This document shows, piece by piece, positions 17,690-26,631 of a stretch of 64,000 nucleotides of DNA (positions within the stretch are counted from its first letter, which is position 1; every line of letters starts with the position of its first letter). Source of the DNA: Streptomyces luteolus. GTDB taxonomy: Bacteria > Actinomycetota > Actinomycetes > Streptomycetales > Streptomycetaceae. Both the position numbers and the translations under genes were made by a program. Location: contig NZ_JASCIS010000008.1 in assembly GCF_029968015.1 (NCBI RefSeq), positions 1 to 64,000 on the forward strand, given 5' to 3'. The notes under the pieces are model-generated. The model worked only from the letters and a program-made list of their open reading frames with translations. It did no database searches and was not told the DNA's origin.

Positions 17690-18817
17690 ATGGCAAGCTA
17701 CGCGCACCCGCAGCACCTTCCCGCCCCCACTCTCGCGGCGGACCACAGGACCACCTCCCCCCTGCGCTACCTCGGCCCCAACTGGTACGCGGCCGTCATG
17801 GGCACCGCGATCGTCGCATCGGCCGGGGCCGCCCTGCCCTCCCCGGTGCCGCACGCCGCCGCCGTCGCCGTGTGGGCGCTGTCCGCACTGCTGCTCGCGG
17901 TGCTGCTCGTGGCCCGCGCCGGGCACTGGCTGCGCCACCGGGACCAGGCCAGGGCGCATCTGCTCGACCCGGCGGTGGCGCCGTTCTACGGCTGCCTCTC
18001 GATGGCGCTGCTCGCGGTCGGCGGCGGCACGCTCACACTCGGCGGGGGCGTCCTCGGCGAGCGCACGGCGGTCGCCGTCGACGTGGTGCTGTTCACGGCC
18101 GGTACGGCGATCGGCCTGGTCGCGGCCGCCGCGATCCCGTATCTGATGGTGACCCGGCACAAGGTCGACCCGGGCACCGCGTCGCCGGTGTGGCTGCTGC
18201 CCGTGGTGGCGCCGATGGTGTCGGCCGCGCAGGGTCCGCTGCTGCTGCCGCATCTCCCGGCCGGCCAGTGGCAGGAGGCCATGCTGCTCGGCAGCTACGC
18301 GATGTTCGGCCTGAGCCTGCTCGCCACGCTCCTCATCCTGCCGCTGATCTTCGGCCGGCTCGTGGTGCACGGCCCGCTGCCGCTCGCCCTGACGCCCGCC
18401 CTGTTCCTGGTCCTCGGCCCGCTCGGCCAGTCCACGACCGCCGTCAACTCCCTGGCCGACGTGGCCCCGGCCGCCATCGGCGGCTCGTACGCGGGCGCCT
18501 TCGAGTCCTTCGCCGTGGTGTACGGCGTGCCGGTGCTCGGGTTCGCGCTGCTGTGGCTGGCGATCGCGCTCGCGATGGTGGTCCGCGCCGCCCGTGCCGG
18601 ACTGCGCTTCAGCATGACGTGGTGGGGCTTCACGTTCCCGGTCGGCACCTGCGTCACGGGCGCCGCGGGCCTGGCCCGGCACACGGGCCTCGCCGCGTAC
18701 GACTGGCTCGCGACCGCGCTGTACGTCTTCCTGGTCGCCGCCTGGCTGATCGCCGCGACCGCCACGCTCCGGGGGCTGCTCGCGGGTCGGCTGCTTGCCG
18801 CGCCCGCGCGTGCGTGA
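17690..18817 (+). CDS. TDT family (TehA/SLAC1-like) transporter
   Basis: 375 aa, ten predicted helices. Opening LGPNWYAAVMGTAIVASAGA is the classical first helix of C4-dicarboxylate/malate, sulfite and TehA tellurite-resistance transporters. WWGFTFPVGTC in the ninth helix is a family mark. ATG 17690 with GCTGAGG upstream. The divergent LysR gene is the usual arrangement. Substrate (dicarboxylate, sulfite or other anion) cannot be told from sequence. Confidence 0.88.
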   Translation: MASYAHPQHLPAPTLAADHRTTSPLRYLGPNWYAAVMGTAIVASAGAALPSPVPHAAAVAVWALSALLLAVLLVARAGHWLRHRDQARAHLLDPAVAPFYGCLSMALLAVGGGTLTLGGGVLGERTAVAVDVVLFTAGTAIGLVAAAAIPYLMVTRHKVDPGTASPVWLLPVVAPMVSAAQGPLLLPHLPAGQWQEAMLLGSYAMFGLSLLATLLILPLIFGRLVVHGPLPLALTPALFLVLGPLGQSTTAVNSLADVAPAAIGGSYAGAFESFAVVYGVPVLGFALLWLAIALAMVVRAARAGLRFSMTWWGFTFPVGTCVTGAAGLARHTGLAAYDWLATALYVFLVAAWLIAATATLRGLLAGRLLAAPARA

Positions 18818-18825
18818 GCGCGTAC

Positions 18826-18849
18826 GCGAGCCCGTACGCGAGCCCGTAC
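18826..18849 (+). repeat. 12-bp tandem duplication
   Basis: GCGAGCCCGTAC occurs twice in a row just after the TDT stop, preceded by a degenerate third copy. It fills most of the short gap to the convergent metal-receptor gene. Confidence 0.7.
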
Positions 18850-18856
18850 GACCTCC

Positions 18857-19597
18857 TCAGCGGGCCGTGAGCGCCGCCCGCAGCTGCGCGCCGAGTACGG
18901 CGGGCGCATGCACCAACGACGGCCCGTACCACGTAAGTTGGCGCCCGTCGACCAGCGCGGCGGGCAGCCCGGGGAACGCCTCGGGGCCGTCCTCGGCCGT
19001 GAAGCGGTACGGCTCGTCCGGCAGGACCACCAGATCCGCCCCGGACGCCCGCAACGCGTCGAGCGGGACGCGGGGATAGCGGTCGGCGTGCCCGGCGTAC
19101 ACGTTCGCGACGCCGAGCCGGGCCAGGAGATCGCCGGCGAAGGTGTCGCGGCCGAGGACCATCCACGGGCGGCGCCAGATCGGGACGACGGCGCGGGCGC
19201 CGAGAGGTTCCGGCGGCGACTGCCACGCGGCGGCCGCCTCGTCCAGCCACGGCGGCCGGGCGAGGCCGCACCCCCGCACCAGCACCCGCTCCAGTTCACG
19301 CAGCGCCGACGGCAGGTCGCGGATCTCCGTGACGAGGACGTCTAGCCCGGCGGCGCGCAGCGCGGCGAGGTCCGGGGCGCGGTTCTCCTCCTCGTTGGCG
19401 ATCACCAGGTCGGGGGCGAGGCGGACGATGCCCGGGACGTCGGGGTTCTTCGTACCGCCGACGCGTACGACGCCCGCCGCGTCCAGGTCCGCCGGGTGAC
19501 TGCACCAGTCCGTGGCGCCGACGAGCAGGCCGGGCGCACTGTGGGCCACCGCCTCGGTGAGCGAGGGCACGAGCGAGACGACCCGGCGCGGACTCAC
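18857..19597 (-). CDS. Helical backbone metal receptor, BtuF-like, without signal peptide
   Basis: 246 aa. Contains the two-lobe pattern of cobalamin/siderophore-binding proteins: RVVSLVPSLTEAVAHSAPG, LVGATDWCSHPAD, LAPDLVIANEEENRAPDLAA and GVANVYAGHADRYPRV. Unlike transport receptors it has no signal peptide or lipobox, so it should be cytoplasmic, and no ABC permease is near. The GTG start overlaps the stop of the XRE-cupin regulator (GTGA), so the two are co-translated. It could bind a corrinoid or metal complex as an intracellular sensor or chaperone; this is inference. Confidence 0.85.
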   Translation of the reverse strand: MSPRRVVSLVPSLTEAVAHSAPGLLVGATDWCSHPADLDAAGVVRVGGTKNPDVPGIVRLAPDLVIANEEENRAPDLAALRAAGLDVLVTEIRDLPSALRELERVLVRGCGLARPPWLDEAAAAWQSPPEPLGARAVVPIWRRPWMVLGRDTFAGDLLARLGVANVYAGHADRYPRVPLDALRASGADLVVLPDEPYRFTAEDGPEAFPGLPAALVDGRQLTWYGPSLVHAPAVLGAQLRAALTAR

Positions 19598-20139
19598 TCC
19601 GGCTCGGCCTTGATGTGCTCACCCACGGCGACGACCAGGACACGTGTGTCGGGCACCGCGGCCCGCCACCGGTGTCGCACACCGCCGGACAGGAACATCG
19701 AGTCACCGCGCGCCAGCCGGTACGCGCGGCCCTCCGCCTCGACCTCCACGGCGCCCTCGGCGACGTACATCAGCTCGTCGTTGCGGTGCTGGAACTCGCG
19801 GCCGGCGTCGTGGTCTCCGACGAACTCCAGTGCGTGCAGCTGGTGGTGGCCGTGCACGAGGCGGCGCGTGCTCGGCACCGGCTGCTCGGCCTCGGCCCGG
19901 ACCACCTCGACGGTGCGCTCGGCGTCGGCGGCGGAGAGCAGCTCGACGGCGGTGGTGCCGAGGGCGTCCGCCACGCGCTCCAGGGACGTACGACTGGGGC
20001 GCGCCCGCTCGTTCTCGATCTGGCTGAGGAAGGGCACCGACAGGCCGCTGCGCCCCGACACCGCGGCGAGCGTCAGGCTCAGCGCGCGGCGGCGGCGCCG
20101 GATGGCCACGCCGACCCGCGCGGATTCCTTGTCGTCCAT
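19594..20139 (-). CDS. XRE-cupin transcriptional regulator
   Basis: 181 aa. N-terminal helix-turn-helix (RRRALSLTLAAVSGRSGLSV, PFLSQIENERARPSRTSLER) and C-terminal cupin barrel (HRNDELMYVAEGAVEVEAEG, GDSMFLSGGVRHRW). Such proteins sense small molecules through the cupin. First gene of a two-gene unit with the BtuF-like protein, overlapping by 4 nt. ATG at 20139 with a GGGGGG stretch upstream; further upstream codons are not conserved-looking. Confidence 0.9.
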   Translation of the reverse strand: MDDKESARVGVAIRRRRRALSLTLAAVSGRSGLSVPFLSQIENERARPSRTSLERVADALGTTAVELLSAADAERTVEVVRAEAEQPVPSTRRLVHGHHQLHALEFVGDHDAGREFQHRNDELMYVAEGAVEVEAEGRAYRLARGDSMFLSGGVRHRWRAAVPDTRVLVVAVGEHIKAEPE

Positions 20140-20365
20140 GGTCCGGCCCCCCTCTGTCGCTTCGGTCCGATCCTGTCTCAGCACCCTACGCAAGCAGCTC
20201 GGCCAGCGCCCTGCCAACGGTCCTGCTGCTTCAGGCACCCGTCGCAAACCAGCCGGGCTCGGACCGTACCGGCCGGAGGCACGGCCCGTACACCGTCTGG
20301 TTCACCCTTCCAGTGTGCGTCAGAAGATCAGTCGGCGGCTTCTGCGCTGCGGGCGGCCGCGAAAA

Positions 20366-20424
20366 GCCCCGAGGGGTGGGCCTCACCGCAGGCCGTACGG
20401 CCTGGGCAGACCCACCCCTCGGGC
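20366..20424 (-). terminator. Terminator of the betaine importer operon
   Basis: CCCGAGGGGTGGG and its complement form a long stem (arms 20367-20380 and 20411-20424) with an inner palindrome GGCCGTACGGCC, followed on the minus strand by GGGGCTTTTCG. It is 18 nt past the stop of the permease-receptor gene. The rest of the 302-nt gap up to the XRE-cupin gene shows no further gene. Confidence 0.88.
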
Positions 20425-20441
20425 GGTGCGGTGCGCTCGGG

Positions 20442-23063
20442 TTACCCGATCGGTGCCATCCGGTCGACCATGCCCGGGTGGTCCTTCATCCACGCGGCGA
20501 CGGCTTCCTCCTCCTCGCCCTTGCCGCGCTTCTTGATCTCGTTCTCCAGGCTCGCGAGCTCTTCCTCGCTCATCTTGAAGTTCTTCAGCCACTTGGAGAG
20601 CTGCGGGTACTGCTTCGGGAAGTTCTTGTTGGCGATGTTGTAGAGCTTGTCGCCCTCGCCGAACAGGCCCTTGCCGTCCTTCAGCTTGGTCAGGTCGTAC
20701 TCGCTGTAGGCCCAGTGCGGCGTCCACAGCAGGACGGCGACCGGCTCCTTCTTGGCGTACGACCGCTTGAGCTCGGCCAGCATCGCCGGGGTGGAGCCCT
20801 CGACGAGCTCGTACTCCTTGTCGAGGCCGTAGCCCGGAAGGATCTTGTCCTTCATCTTGGTCATGATCCCGGCGCCCGGCTCGATGCCGATGATCTTGCC
20901 GTTGAACTCACCGGAGCGGCCCTTGAGGTCCTCGATGGACTTCACGCCCTTGACGTACGAGGGGACCGCGATCTCCAGGGAGGTCGGGCTGTACCAGGAG
21001 CCGAGCTTGGTCAGGTCGTTCTTGTGCTTGTCCCAGTACTGCTTCTGCGTGGTCGGCAGCCAGGCGTCGAAGTTGACGTCCAGGGAGCCCTGGGAGAGTC
21101 CGGCGAAGACCGGGCCGACGTCGGACTGCTTCAGGTTCAGCGTGTAGCCGCGCTTCTCCAGGACGTTCTTCCAGAGGTACGTGACGGCGACGTCCTCGTC
21201 CCACGGGAACCAGGCCACGTTGACCGGACGCGCGGCCTCGCCCTTGCCGCCCTCGGTGGGCGCCTTCTTCTGGACGGGGGCGAGCTTGTCGACCAGACCC
21301 GGGTTCTTCTTCAGCCAGGCGCGGACGGCCTCCTGCTGCTTGCCCTTGCCGGTCTTGTTGATCTGCGACTCGAGGCTGGTGAGCTGCTTCTCGGTGAGCT
21401 TGAAGTCCTTCAGCCACTTGGCGAGCTCGGGGTTCTCGGCGCCGAAGCCCTTGCGGGCCACGGTGTGCACCTGGTCGCCCTTGCCCCAGGCACCCTTCGG
21501 GTCCTTGAGCTTCTTCAGGTCGAAGTCGCTGTACGCCCAGTGCGGCGACCACAGCGTGGTGACGATGGGCTCCTTCTTGGCGTACGCGCGCTTCAGCTCG
21601 GCCAGCATCGCGGGCGTCGAGCCGTCGACGACCTGGAACTCGCCTTCAAGGCCGTACTCCTTGAGCACCTTGTCCTTGAGGAGCTTCATCATGCCGGCGC
21701 TGGGCTCGATGCCGATGATCTTGCCCTTGAACTTCTTGCCCTGGCCCTTGAGGTCCTCGAGCGAGTCGATGCCCTTCATGTACGAGGGCACGGTGAGCTC
21801 CAGGGAGGTCGGGCCGTACCAGTCGCCCATGTCCTCCAGCTTGGAGCCGTACTTCTTCCAGTACTCCGCGTGCGTGGTGGGCAGCCAGGCGTCGGTCTGG
21901 AAGTCCAGCTGGCCCTGTGCGAGCGAGGTGTAGAGCGGTCCGGCCTCGAGCTGCTTGACCTCGGGCTTGAAGCCGCGCTGCTCCAGGATCTCCTTCCAGA
22001 GGAAGGTGGAGGCGACGCCCTCGTCCCACGGGATGTAGCCCATGGAGATCTTCTTGCCCTGGCCGACGTTCGTGCCGTCTCCGGCCGCCTCGGTGTCGGA
22101 CTTGCCCATGAAGTTCATGCCGCCCGCCACGAGGGCGAGGATCACGACGCCGATGACCGCGAACGCGGGGCGCGGACGGTAGCTCCAGATCTTCAGGCCC
22201 TGGGCGGCGCGTGCCTTGGCGGCGGCGCGACGGCCGAGCGGGGAGACCTGGCTGCCGAGCGAACCGGTCATGCGGTCGAGGTAGATGGCGAGGATGACGA
22301 TGGAGATACCGGCCTCGGCGCCGAGGCCGACGTCGAGCTGGCCGATGGCCTGGTTGACGTCACCGCCGAGGCCCTGGGTGCCGACCATGCCCGCGATCGC
22401 GGCCATGGACAGGCCCAGCATGATGACCTGGTTGACGCCCGCCATGATCGTCGGCAGGGCCAGCGGGAGCTGGACGCGGAGCAGCGTGTTGCGCGGCGTG
22501 GTGCCGAACGCCTCAGCCGCCTCGACCAGTTCCTTGTCGACCTGGCGGATGCCCAGCTCCGTCATGCGGACGCCGGGGGCCAGGGCGAAGATCAGGGTAG
22601 CGATGATGCCCGCGGGAGCACCCAGGCCGAAGAACAGGATGGCCGGAATCAGGTAGATCATCGCGGGCAGCGTCTGCATGAAGTCCAGGACGGGCCGGAC
22701 GATGCCGCTGACGGTGCTGGAGCGCGCCGCCCAGATGCCGAGCGGCACCGAGATGACGAGCGCGATGATCGTGGCGACGAGCACCAGGGACAACGTGATC
22801 ATCGCGTTGTCCCAGAGTTCCATCGAGATGATCAGCCCGAAGCCCGCGACGGTGAGCACACCGGCGAGCAGCCCGCGCAGCCAGAACGCGATCACGGCGA
22901 AGATGCCGACGAGCAGCAGCGGCTCGGGGGCGGACAGGACGGCCATGATGCCGTCGTAGAGGCCCGTGACGACCGCCTTGACGGCGTCGAACAGCCAGTT
23001 CATGTGGTCGAGGAGCCAGTTGACTCCGCTGTTGACCCAGTCTCCGAGGGGGATCCTAGGCAT
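20442..23063 (-). CDS. Betaine ABC importer: permease fused to two receptor domains
   Basis: 873 aa. Residues 1-270 are an OpuA/ProW-type permease with the EAA loop at about 178-194 (ELVEAAEAFGTTPRNTL). A helix at about 300-320 leads outside to OpuAC receptor domain 1 (about 338-596) and, after a Lys/Gly/Glu linker, receptor domain 2 (about 614-873). Both keep the aromatic ligand motifs (YIPWDEGVA / WFPWDEDVA, FQTDAWLPTTHAEYW / VNFDAWLPTTQKQYW, LWSPHWAYS / LWTPHWAYS). Imports quaternary amines such as glycine betaine for osmoprotection. A dimer would display four receptors. Overlaps the ATPase gene by 8 nt. Confidence 0.93.
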   Translation of the reverse strand: MPRIPLGDWVNSGVNWLLDHMNWLFDAVKAVVTGLYDGIMAVLSAPEPLLLVGIFAVIAFWLRGLLAGVLTVAGFGLIISMELWDNAMITLSLVLVATIIALVISVPLGIWAARSSTVSGIVRPVLDFMQTLPAMIYLIPAILFFGLGAPAGIIATLIFALAPGVRMTELGIRQVDKELVEAAEAFGTTPRNTLLRVQLPLALPTIMAGVNQVIMLGLSMAAIAGMVGTQGLGGDVNQAIGQLDVGLGAEAGISIVILAIYLDRMTGSLGSQVSPLGRRAAAKARAAQGLKIWSYRPRPAFAVIGVVILALVAGGMNFMGKSDTEAAGDGTNVGQGKKISMGYIPWDEGVASTFLWKEILEQRGFKPEVKQLEAGPLYTSLAQGQLDFQTDAWLPTTHAEYWKKYGSKLEDMGDWYGPTSLELTVPSYMKGIDSLEDLKGQGKKFKGKIIGIEPSAGMMKLLKDKVLKEYGLEGEFQVVDGSTPAMLAELKRAYAKKEPIVTTLWSPHWAYSDFDLKKLKDPKGAWGKGDQVHTVARKGFGAENPELAKWLKDFKLTEKQLTSLESQINKTGKGKQQEAVRAWLKKNPGLVDKLAPVQKKAPTEGGKGEAARPVNVAWFPWDEDVAVTYLWKNVLEKRGYTLNLKQSDVGPVFAGLSQGSLDVNFDAWLPTTQKQYWDKHKNDLTKLGSWYSPTSLEIAVPSYVKGVKSIEDLKGRSGEFNGKIIGIEPGAGIMTKMKDKILPGYGLDKEYELVEGSTPAMLAELKRSYAKKEPVAVLLWTPHWAYSEYDLTKLKDGKGLFGEGDKLYNIANKNFPKQYPQLSKWLKNFKMSEEELASLENEIKKRGKGEEEEAVAAWMKDHPGMVDRMAPIG

Positions 23064-24264
23064 GGGCGGCCACCTCCTCGGCCTCGCCGGCCTCGCCTTC
23101 GTCGGGCTTCACGTCCTCGACGGGCTTCCGGTCCTCGACGGGCTTCCGGTCCTCGGGCTCGGCGTCACCGGCCTTGTCGGCCTGCTTGGTGAGCGTCGGC
23201 GCCTCGTTCCGCTGCTGCGGTACGGCGGCCCCGGCCGAGCTCTCCTCGCCGAGCGCGGCGAGCAGGCACGTCCGCGAGATCTGGCCGACGAGCTCGCCCG
23301 CGGCGTCGGCCACGGCGACGGGGGCGTCGGTGGTGGCGCACAGCGCGAACAGCTCGACCAGCGGGGTGTCCTCGTCGACCGTCGCGGGCGCGGCGGCGCG
23401 CACGGCGTCGGCGGCACCGTCGACCGGCTCCATGACGGCACCGGCGGTGAGCACACGCGAGCGGTCCACGTCCTGGATGAAGGACGCGACGTAGTCGTTG
23501 GCGGGCCGCACGAGGATGTCCTCGGAGCTGCCGATCTGCACGATCCGGCCGTCCCGCATGACTGCGATCTGGTCGCCGAGACGCATGGCCTCGTTGAGGT
23601 CGTGGGTGATGAAGACGATGGTCTTCTTCAGGGTCTTCTGCAGCTCCAGGAGCTGGTCCTGCATATCGCGCCGGATCAGCGGATCGAGGGCGCTGAACGA
23701 CTCGTCCATGAGCAGCAGGTCGGCGTCCGTGGCGAGCGCGCGGGCCAGGCCGACGCGCTGCTGCATACCGCCGGACAGCTCGTCGGGCCAGGACTTCTCC
23801 CAGCCCTCCAGGCCGCAGAGGCGCAGCGCCTCGGTGGCGCGCTCCTCGCGCTCGCTCCGGCTGACGCCCTGCACCTCGAGGCCGTAGCCGGCGTTCTCCA
23901 GGACGCTGCGGTGCGGGAAGAGGGCGAAGTGCTGGAAGACCATGCTGATCTTCTTCGAGCGGACCTCGCGCAGCCCGCGCGCGGTGAGGTGCGTGATGTC
24001 CTCACCGTCGAAGAGCACCCGGCCCGCGGTCGGCTCGAGCAGTCCGTTGAGCATGCGCAGCAACGTGGACTTGCCGGATCCGGACAGACCCATGACGACG
24101 AATATCTGGCCCGGCTCGACGGTGAACGAGGCGTCGATCACCGCCGCGGTGGTGCCTTCGGAGCGGAGGTCGTCACGGTCGGCGCCGCTTTCGAGCCTGC
24201 GGACCGCGTCGTCGGGTCGTCTGCCGAACACCTTGTAGAGGTGCTCGGCCTGCAGCCTGGACAT
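23056..24264 (-). CDS. proV: Glycine betaine/proline ABC transporter ATPase
   Basis: 402 aa. Walker A GLSGSGKSTLLRML, signature LSGGMQQRVGLARALA, Walker B LLLMDESFSALDP and switch His in VFITHDLNEAMR. C-terminal CBS-type region (about 260-370), which in OpuA senses ionic strength, then a charged tail with a tandem repeat (EDRKPVEDRKPVED). The ATG is preceded by GAGAGG. First gene of the two-gene osmoprotectant operon; the 291-nt gap to the divergent exonuclease gene should hold its promoter, but I see no clear operator. Confidence 0.95.
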   Translation of the reverse strand: MSRLQAEHLYKVFGRRPDDAVRRLESGADRDDLRSEGTTAAVIDASFTVEPGQIFVVMGLSGSGKSTLLRMLNGLLEPTAGRVLFDGEDITHLTARGLREVRSKKISMVFQHFALFPHRSVLENAGYGLEVQGVSRSEREERATEALRLCGLEGWEKSWPDELSGGMQQRVGLARALATDADLLLMDESFSALDPLIRRDMQDQLLELQKTLKKTIVFITHDLNEAMRLGDQIAVMRDGRIVQIGSSEDILVRPANDYVASFIQDVDRSRVLTAGAVMEPVDGAADAVRAAAPATVDEDTPLVELFALCATTDAPVAVADAAGELVGQISRTCLLAALGEESSAGAAVPQQRNEAPTLTKQADKAGDAEPEDRKPVEDRKPVEDVKPDEGEAGEAEEVAAHA

Positions 24265-24555
24265 AAAGCCTCTCGGTTCGTACGTGAGACGGCCCGCCTC
24301 CCCCGCCGGCGGGCCGTGGAGCGGCGCGGAATCCTCCCGCTCACCGTTACAAACGGACTAGTTGAATCCGTCAATCGGTTCGCTCCGGCTCCGCGCCTGC
24401 CCTGGCCAAGTGGCTTGAAACGCAAGAGTGTTCCAGCTCACAGCGCGTGGCGTTCACATTCCGTTTACGCGTACGACCGCGCACGGTGTGTGATCGTTTC
24501 GGGGTGCCGCGGTCGGCGCCGGTGCGCTGTCAGTGGGGTGCGGCATGATGCCCGT

Positions 24556-25494
24556 GTGACGCAGCAAACACGACGGCTCATGCTCCTCGACACCGCTTCC
24601 CTGTACTTCCGGGCCTACTTCGGCGTCCCGGAATCCGTGAAGGCCCCGGACGGCACGCCGGTCAACGCCGTGCGCGGGCTGCTCGAGTTCATCACGCGCC
24701 TGGTCCTCGACCACCATCCGGACGAGCTGGTGGCCTGCATGGACGCGGACTGGCGCCCGCAGTGGCGGGTGGACCTCATCCCCTCGTACAAGGCGCATCG
24801 CGTGGCGGAGGAGGTGCAGGGCGGCGGAGACTCCGCATACGCAGAGGAGATCCCCGACACCCTCTCCCCCCAGGTCCCGATCATCGAGGACATCCTGGAC
24901 GCCCTCGGCATCGCCCGCATCGGCGCGGAAGGGTACGAGGCGGACGACGTGATCGGCACGCTCACCGCCCGCGCCGGCGGCCCGGTCGACATCGTCACCG
25001 GCGACCGCGACCTCTACCAACTCGTGGACGACAAGCGCGGGATCCGCGTCCTGTACCCCCTCAAGGGCGTCGGCACCCTCCAGGTCACCGACGAGGCGTG
25101 GCTGCGCGAGAAGTACGCGGTGGACGGCTCCGGCTATGTCGACCTGGCGCTGCTTCGCGGCGACCCGAGCGACGGACTGCCCGGCGTGCCCGGCATCGGC
25201 GAGAAGACCGCGGCCAAGCTGATCGCCGAGTTCGGCGACCTGGACGGGATCATGGCCGCCGTCGACGACCCGAAGTCGAAGCTCACGCCCACGCAGCGCA
25301 AGCGCCTGGACGAGTCCCGTCCGTATGTCGCGGTGGCGCCGAAGGTCGTCCGCGTCGCCACGGACGTCCCCATCCCGGACGTCCCGCTCGCCCTCCCCCG
25401 CGAGCCGCGCGACCCGGCGGCGCTCGACGAACTCGCCACCCGCTGGGGCCTGACCGGCCGCGTGAAGCGGCTGCTCTCCATTCTCGAAGGGTGA
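24556..25494 (+). CDS. 5'-3' exonuclease (PolA N-terminal domain type)
   Basis: 312 aa. Stand-alone version of the DNA polymerase I 5'-nuclease domain. Metal-binding acidic residues appear in MLLDTASLYFRAYF, VACMDADWRPQWR, AEGYEADDVIGTL and VTGDRDLYQLVDD, and a helix-hairpin-helix in GLPGVPGIGEKTAAKLI. It likely cuts RNA primers or flaps beside the full PolA. GTG start chosen since the frame continues far upstream without family similarity; ATG 24580 is the alternative. The 3' end lies in a 17-bp tandem repeat. Confidence 0.92.
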   Translation: MTQQTRRLMLLDTASLYFRAYFGVPESVKAPDGTPVNAVRGLLEFITRLVLDHHPDELVACMDADWRPQWRVDLIPSYKAHRVAEEVQGGGDSAYAEEIPDTLSPQVPIIEDILDALGIARIGAEGYEADDVIGTLTARAGGPVDIVTGDRDLYQLVDDKRGIRVLYPLKGVGTLQVTDEAWLREKYAVDGSGYVDLALLRGDPSDGLPGVPGIGEKTAAKLIAEFGDLDGIMAAVDDPKSKLTPTQRKRLDESRPYVAVAPKVVRVATDVPIPDVPLALPREPRDPAALDELATRWGLTGRVKRLLSILEG

Positions 25495-25547
25495 GCATTC
25501 TCGAAGGGTGAGCACGCTCGAAGGGTGAGCACTCTCGAACAGTGAAG
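25480..25547 (+). repeat. 17-bp tandem repeat at the exonuclease 3' end
   Basis: Four units of ATTCTCGAAGGGTGAGC (the last two with 2-5 changes) begin inside the last codons of the exonuclease and run to 25547. Each unit supplies an LEG-stop sequence in turn, so slippage would not lengthen the protein much. Confidence 0.9.
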
Positions 25548-25549
25548 TG

Positions 25550-25568
25550 TTAACTTAGGCTTACCTAA
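25550..25568. promoter_or_regulatory. Iron box (DmdR/IdeR operator)
   Basis: TTAACTTAGGCTTACCTAA closely matches the DtxR/IdeR/DmdR consensus TTAGGTTAGGCTAACCTAA (about 16 of 19). It lies 26 nt before the GTG of the siderophore-interacting protein. Iron-bound DmdR1 should repress this gene. Confidence 0.88.
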
Positions 25569-25594
25569 GCAATTCACTGGTCAGGGAGGCCTCC

Positions 25595-26455
25595 GTGGCA
25601 GAACGTCCGCCCCGCAAAGCACCGAAGGCCCATCTCGCGGAGGTGCTCCGCTCGGAGCGGCTCACCCCGCACATGCAGCGGGTGGTGCTCGGCGGCCCCG
25701 GGCTCGACCGGTTCGAGGCGGGCGCGCACACCGACCACTACATCAAGCTGCTGTTCCCGGCCGCGGGCGTGAGCTACCCCGAGCCGTTCGACATCCAGCA
25801 GATCCGCGCGGACTTCCCGCGCGACCAGTGGCCGGTGACGCGTACGTACACGGTCCGTGCCTGGGACCCCGAACTCCGCGAGCTGACCGTGGACTTCGTG
25901 GTCCACGGCGACGCGGGCCTGGCCGGACCGTGGTCCACCGCCGTGCGCCCCGGCGAGCAGCTGCGCTTCCTCGGCCCCGGTGGCGGGTACGCACCGGACG
26001 CCGCGGCGGACTGGCACCTCCTCGTCGGTGACGAGAGCGCCCTGCCCGCGATCGCCGCGTCGCTTGTGCGGATCCCCGCAGGCGCGCCGGTGCACGCCTT
26101 CGTGGAGGTCTCCGGCCCGGAGGAGGAGCGGTATGCCGCCGCCTCCCCCGAGGGCGGCCGGATCACCTGGCTGCACCGCGGCTCCCGTCCGGTCGGCGAG
26201 GCCCTCGTCGCGGCGGTCCGGGACCTGCCCTTCCCGCCCGGCGACGTCCAGGCCTTCGTCCACGGCGAGGCGGGCTTCGTGAAGGAGCTGCGCCGCCACC
26301 TCCGCCTGGACCGCGAGGTCCCCCGCGAGCGCCTCTCCATCTCCGGCTACTGGCGCCTCGGCCACAACGAGGACGGCTGGCAGTCCGCCAAGCGCGAGTG
26401 GAACGCCCAGGTGGAGGCGGAACAGGAGACCCCGACCACGGCGACTGCAGCCTGA
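25595..26455 (+). CDS. Siderophore-interacting protein (ferric-siderophore reductase)
   Basis: 286 aa flavoprotein that frees iron from imported ferric siderophores in the cytoplasm. FAD-binding motif TRTYTVRAWDP, NAD(P)H domain with LLVGDESALPAIAASL, and the SIP ending SISGYWRLGHNEDGW. GTG start with GGGAGG 7 nt upstream, under a clear iron box. No siderophore synthesis or uptake gene is adjacent, so it may serve several systems. A GGCCCCG/CGGGGCC hairpin (26463-26487) follows the stop. Confidence 0.95.
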   Translation: MAERPPRKAPKAHLAEVLRSERLTPHMQRVVLGGPGLDRFEAGAHTDHYIKLLFPAAGVSYPEPFDIQQIRADFPRDQWPVTRTYTVRAWDPELRELTVDFVVHGDAGLAGPWSTAVRPGEQLRFLGPGGGYAPDAAADWHLLVGDESALPAIAASLVRIPAGAPVHAFVEVSGPEEERYAAASPEGGRITWLHRGSRPVGEALVAAVRDLPFPPGDVQAFVHGEAGFVKELRRHLRLDREVPRERLSISGYWRLGHNEDGWQSAKREWNAQVEAEQETPTTATAA

Positions 26456-26490
26456 CCCCTCTCGGCCCCGGCCTACTGTCGGGGCCGGGC

Positions 26491-26544
26491 TCCGGCTACG
26501 TCGGATCGGCTCCGGCTACGTCGGATCGGCTCCGGCTACGTCGG
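26491..26544 (+). repeat. 20-bp tandem repeat
   Basis: TCCGGCTACGTCGGATCGGC occurs at 26491-26510 and 26511-26530 and is followed by a 14-nt partial copy. It lies directly upstream of the two GC-rich interspersed repeats. Confidence 0.9.
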
Positions 26545-26550
26545 CAAATC

Positions 26551-26631
26551 CAGCCCGTCCGGCGCTTGAGGACGAGCCCGCAGGGCGACAACCCAGCCCG
26601 TCCGGCGCTTGAGGACGAGCCCGCAGGGCGA
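26551..26631 (+). repeat. Interspersed GC-rich repeat, tandem copies B and C
   Basis: Two identical 38-bp copies (26551-26588 and 26594-26631), starting CAGCCCGTCCGGCGCTTGAG and ending CGCAGGGCGA, separated by CAACC. Same family as the element at 14028-14065. They may act as transcript-end structures between the siderophore gene and the pseudouridine synthase. Confidence 0.9.
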
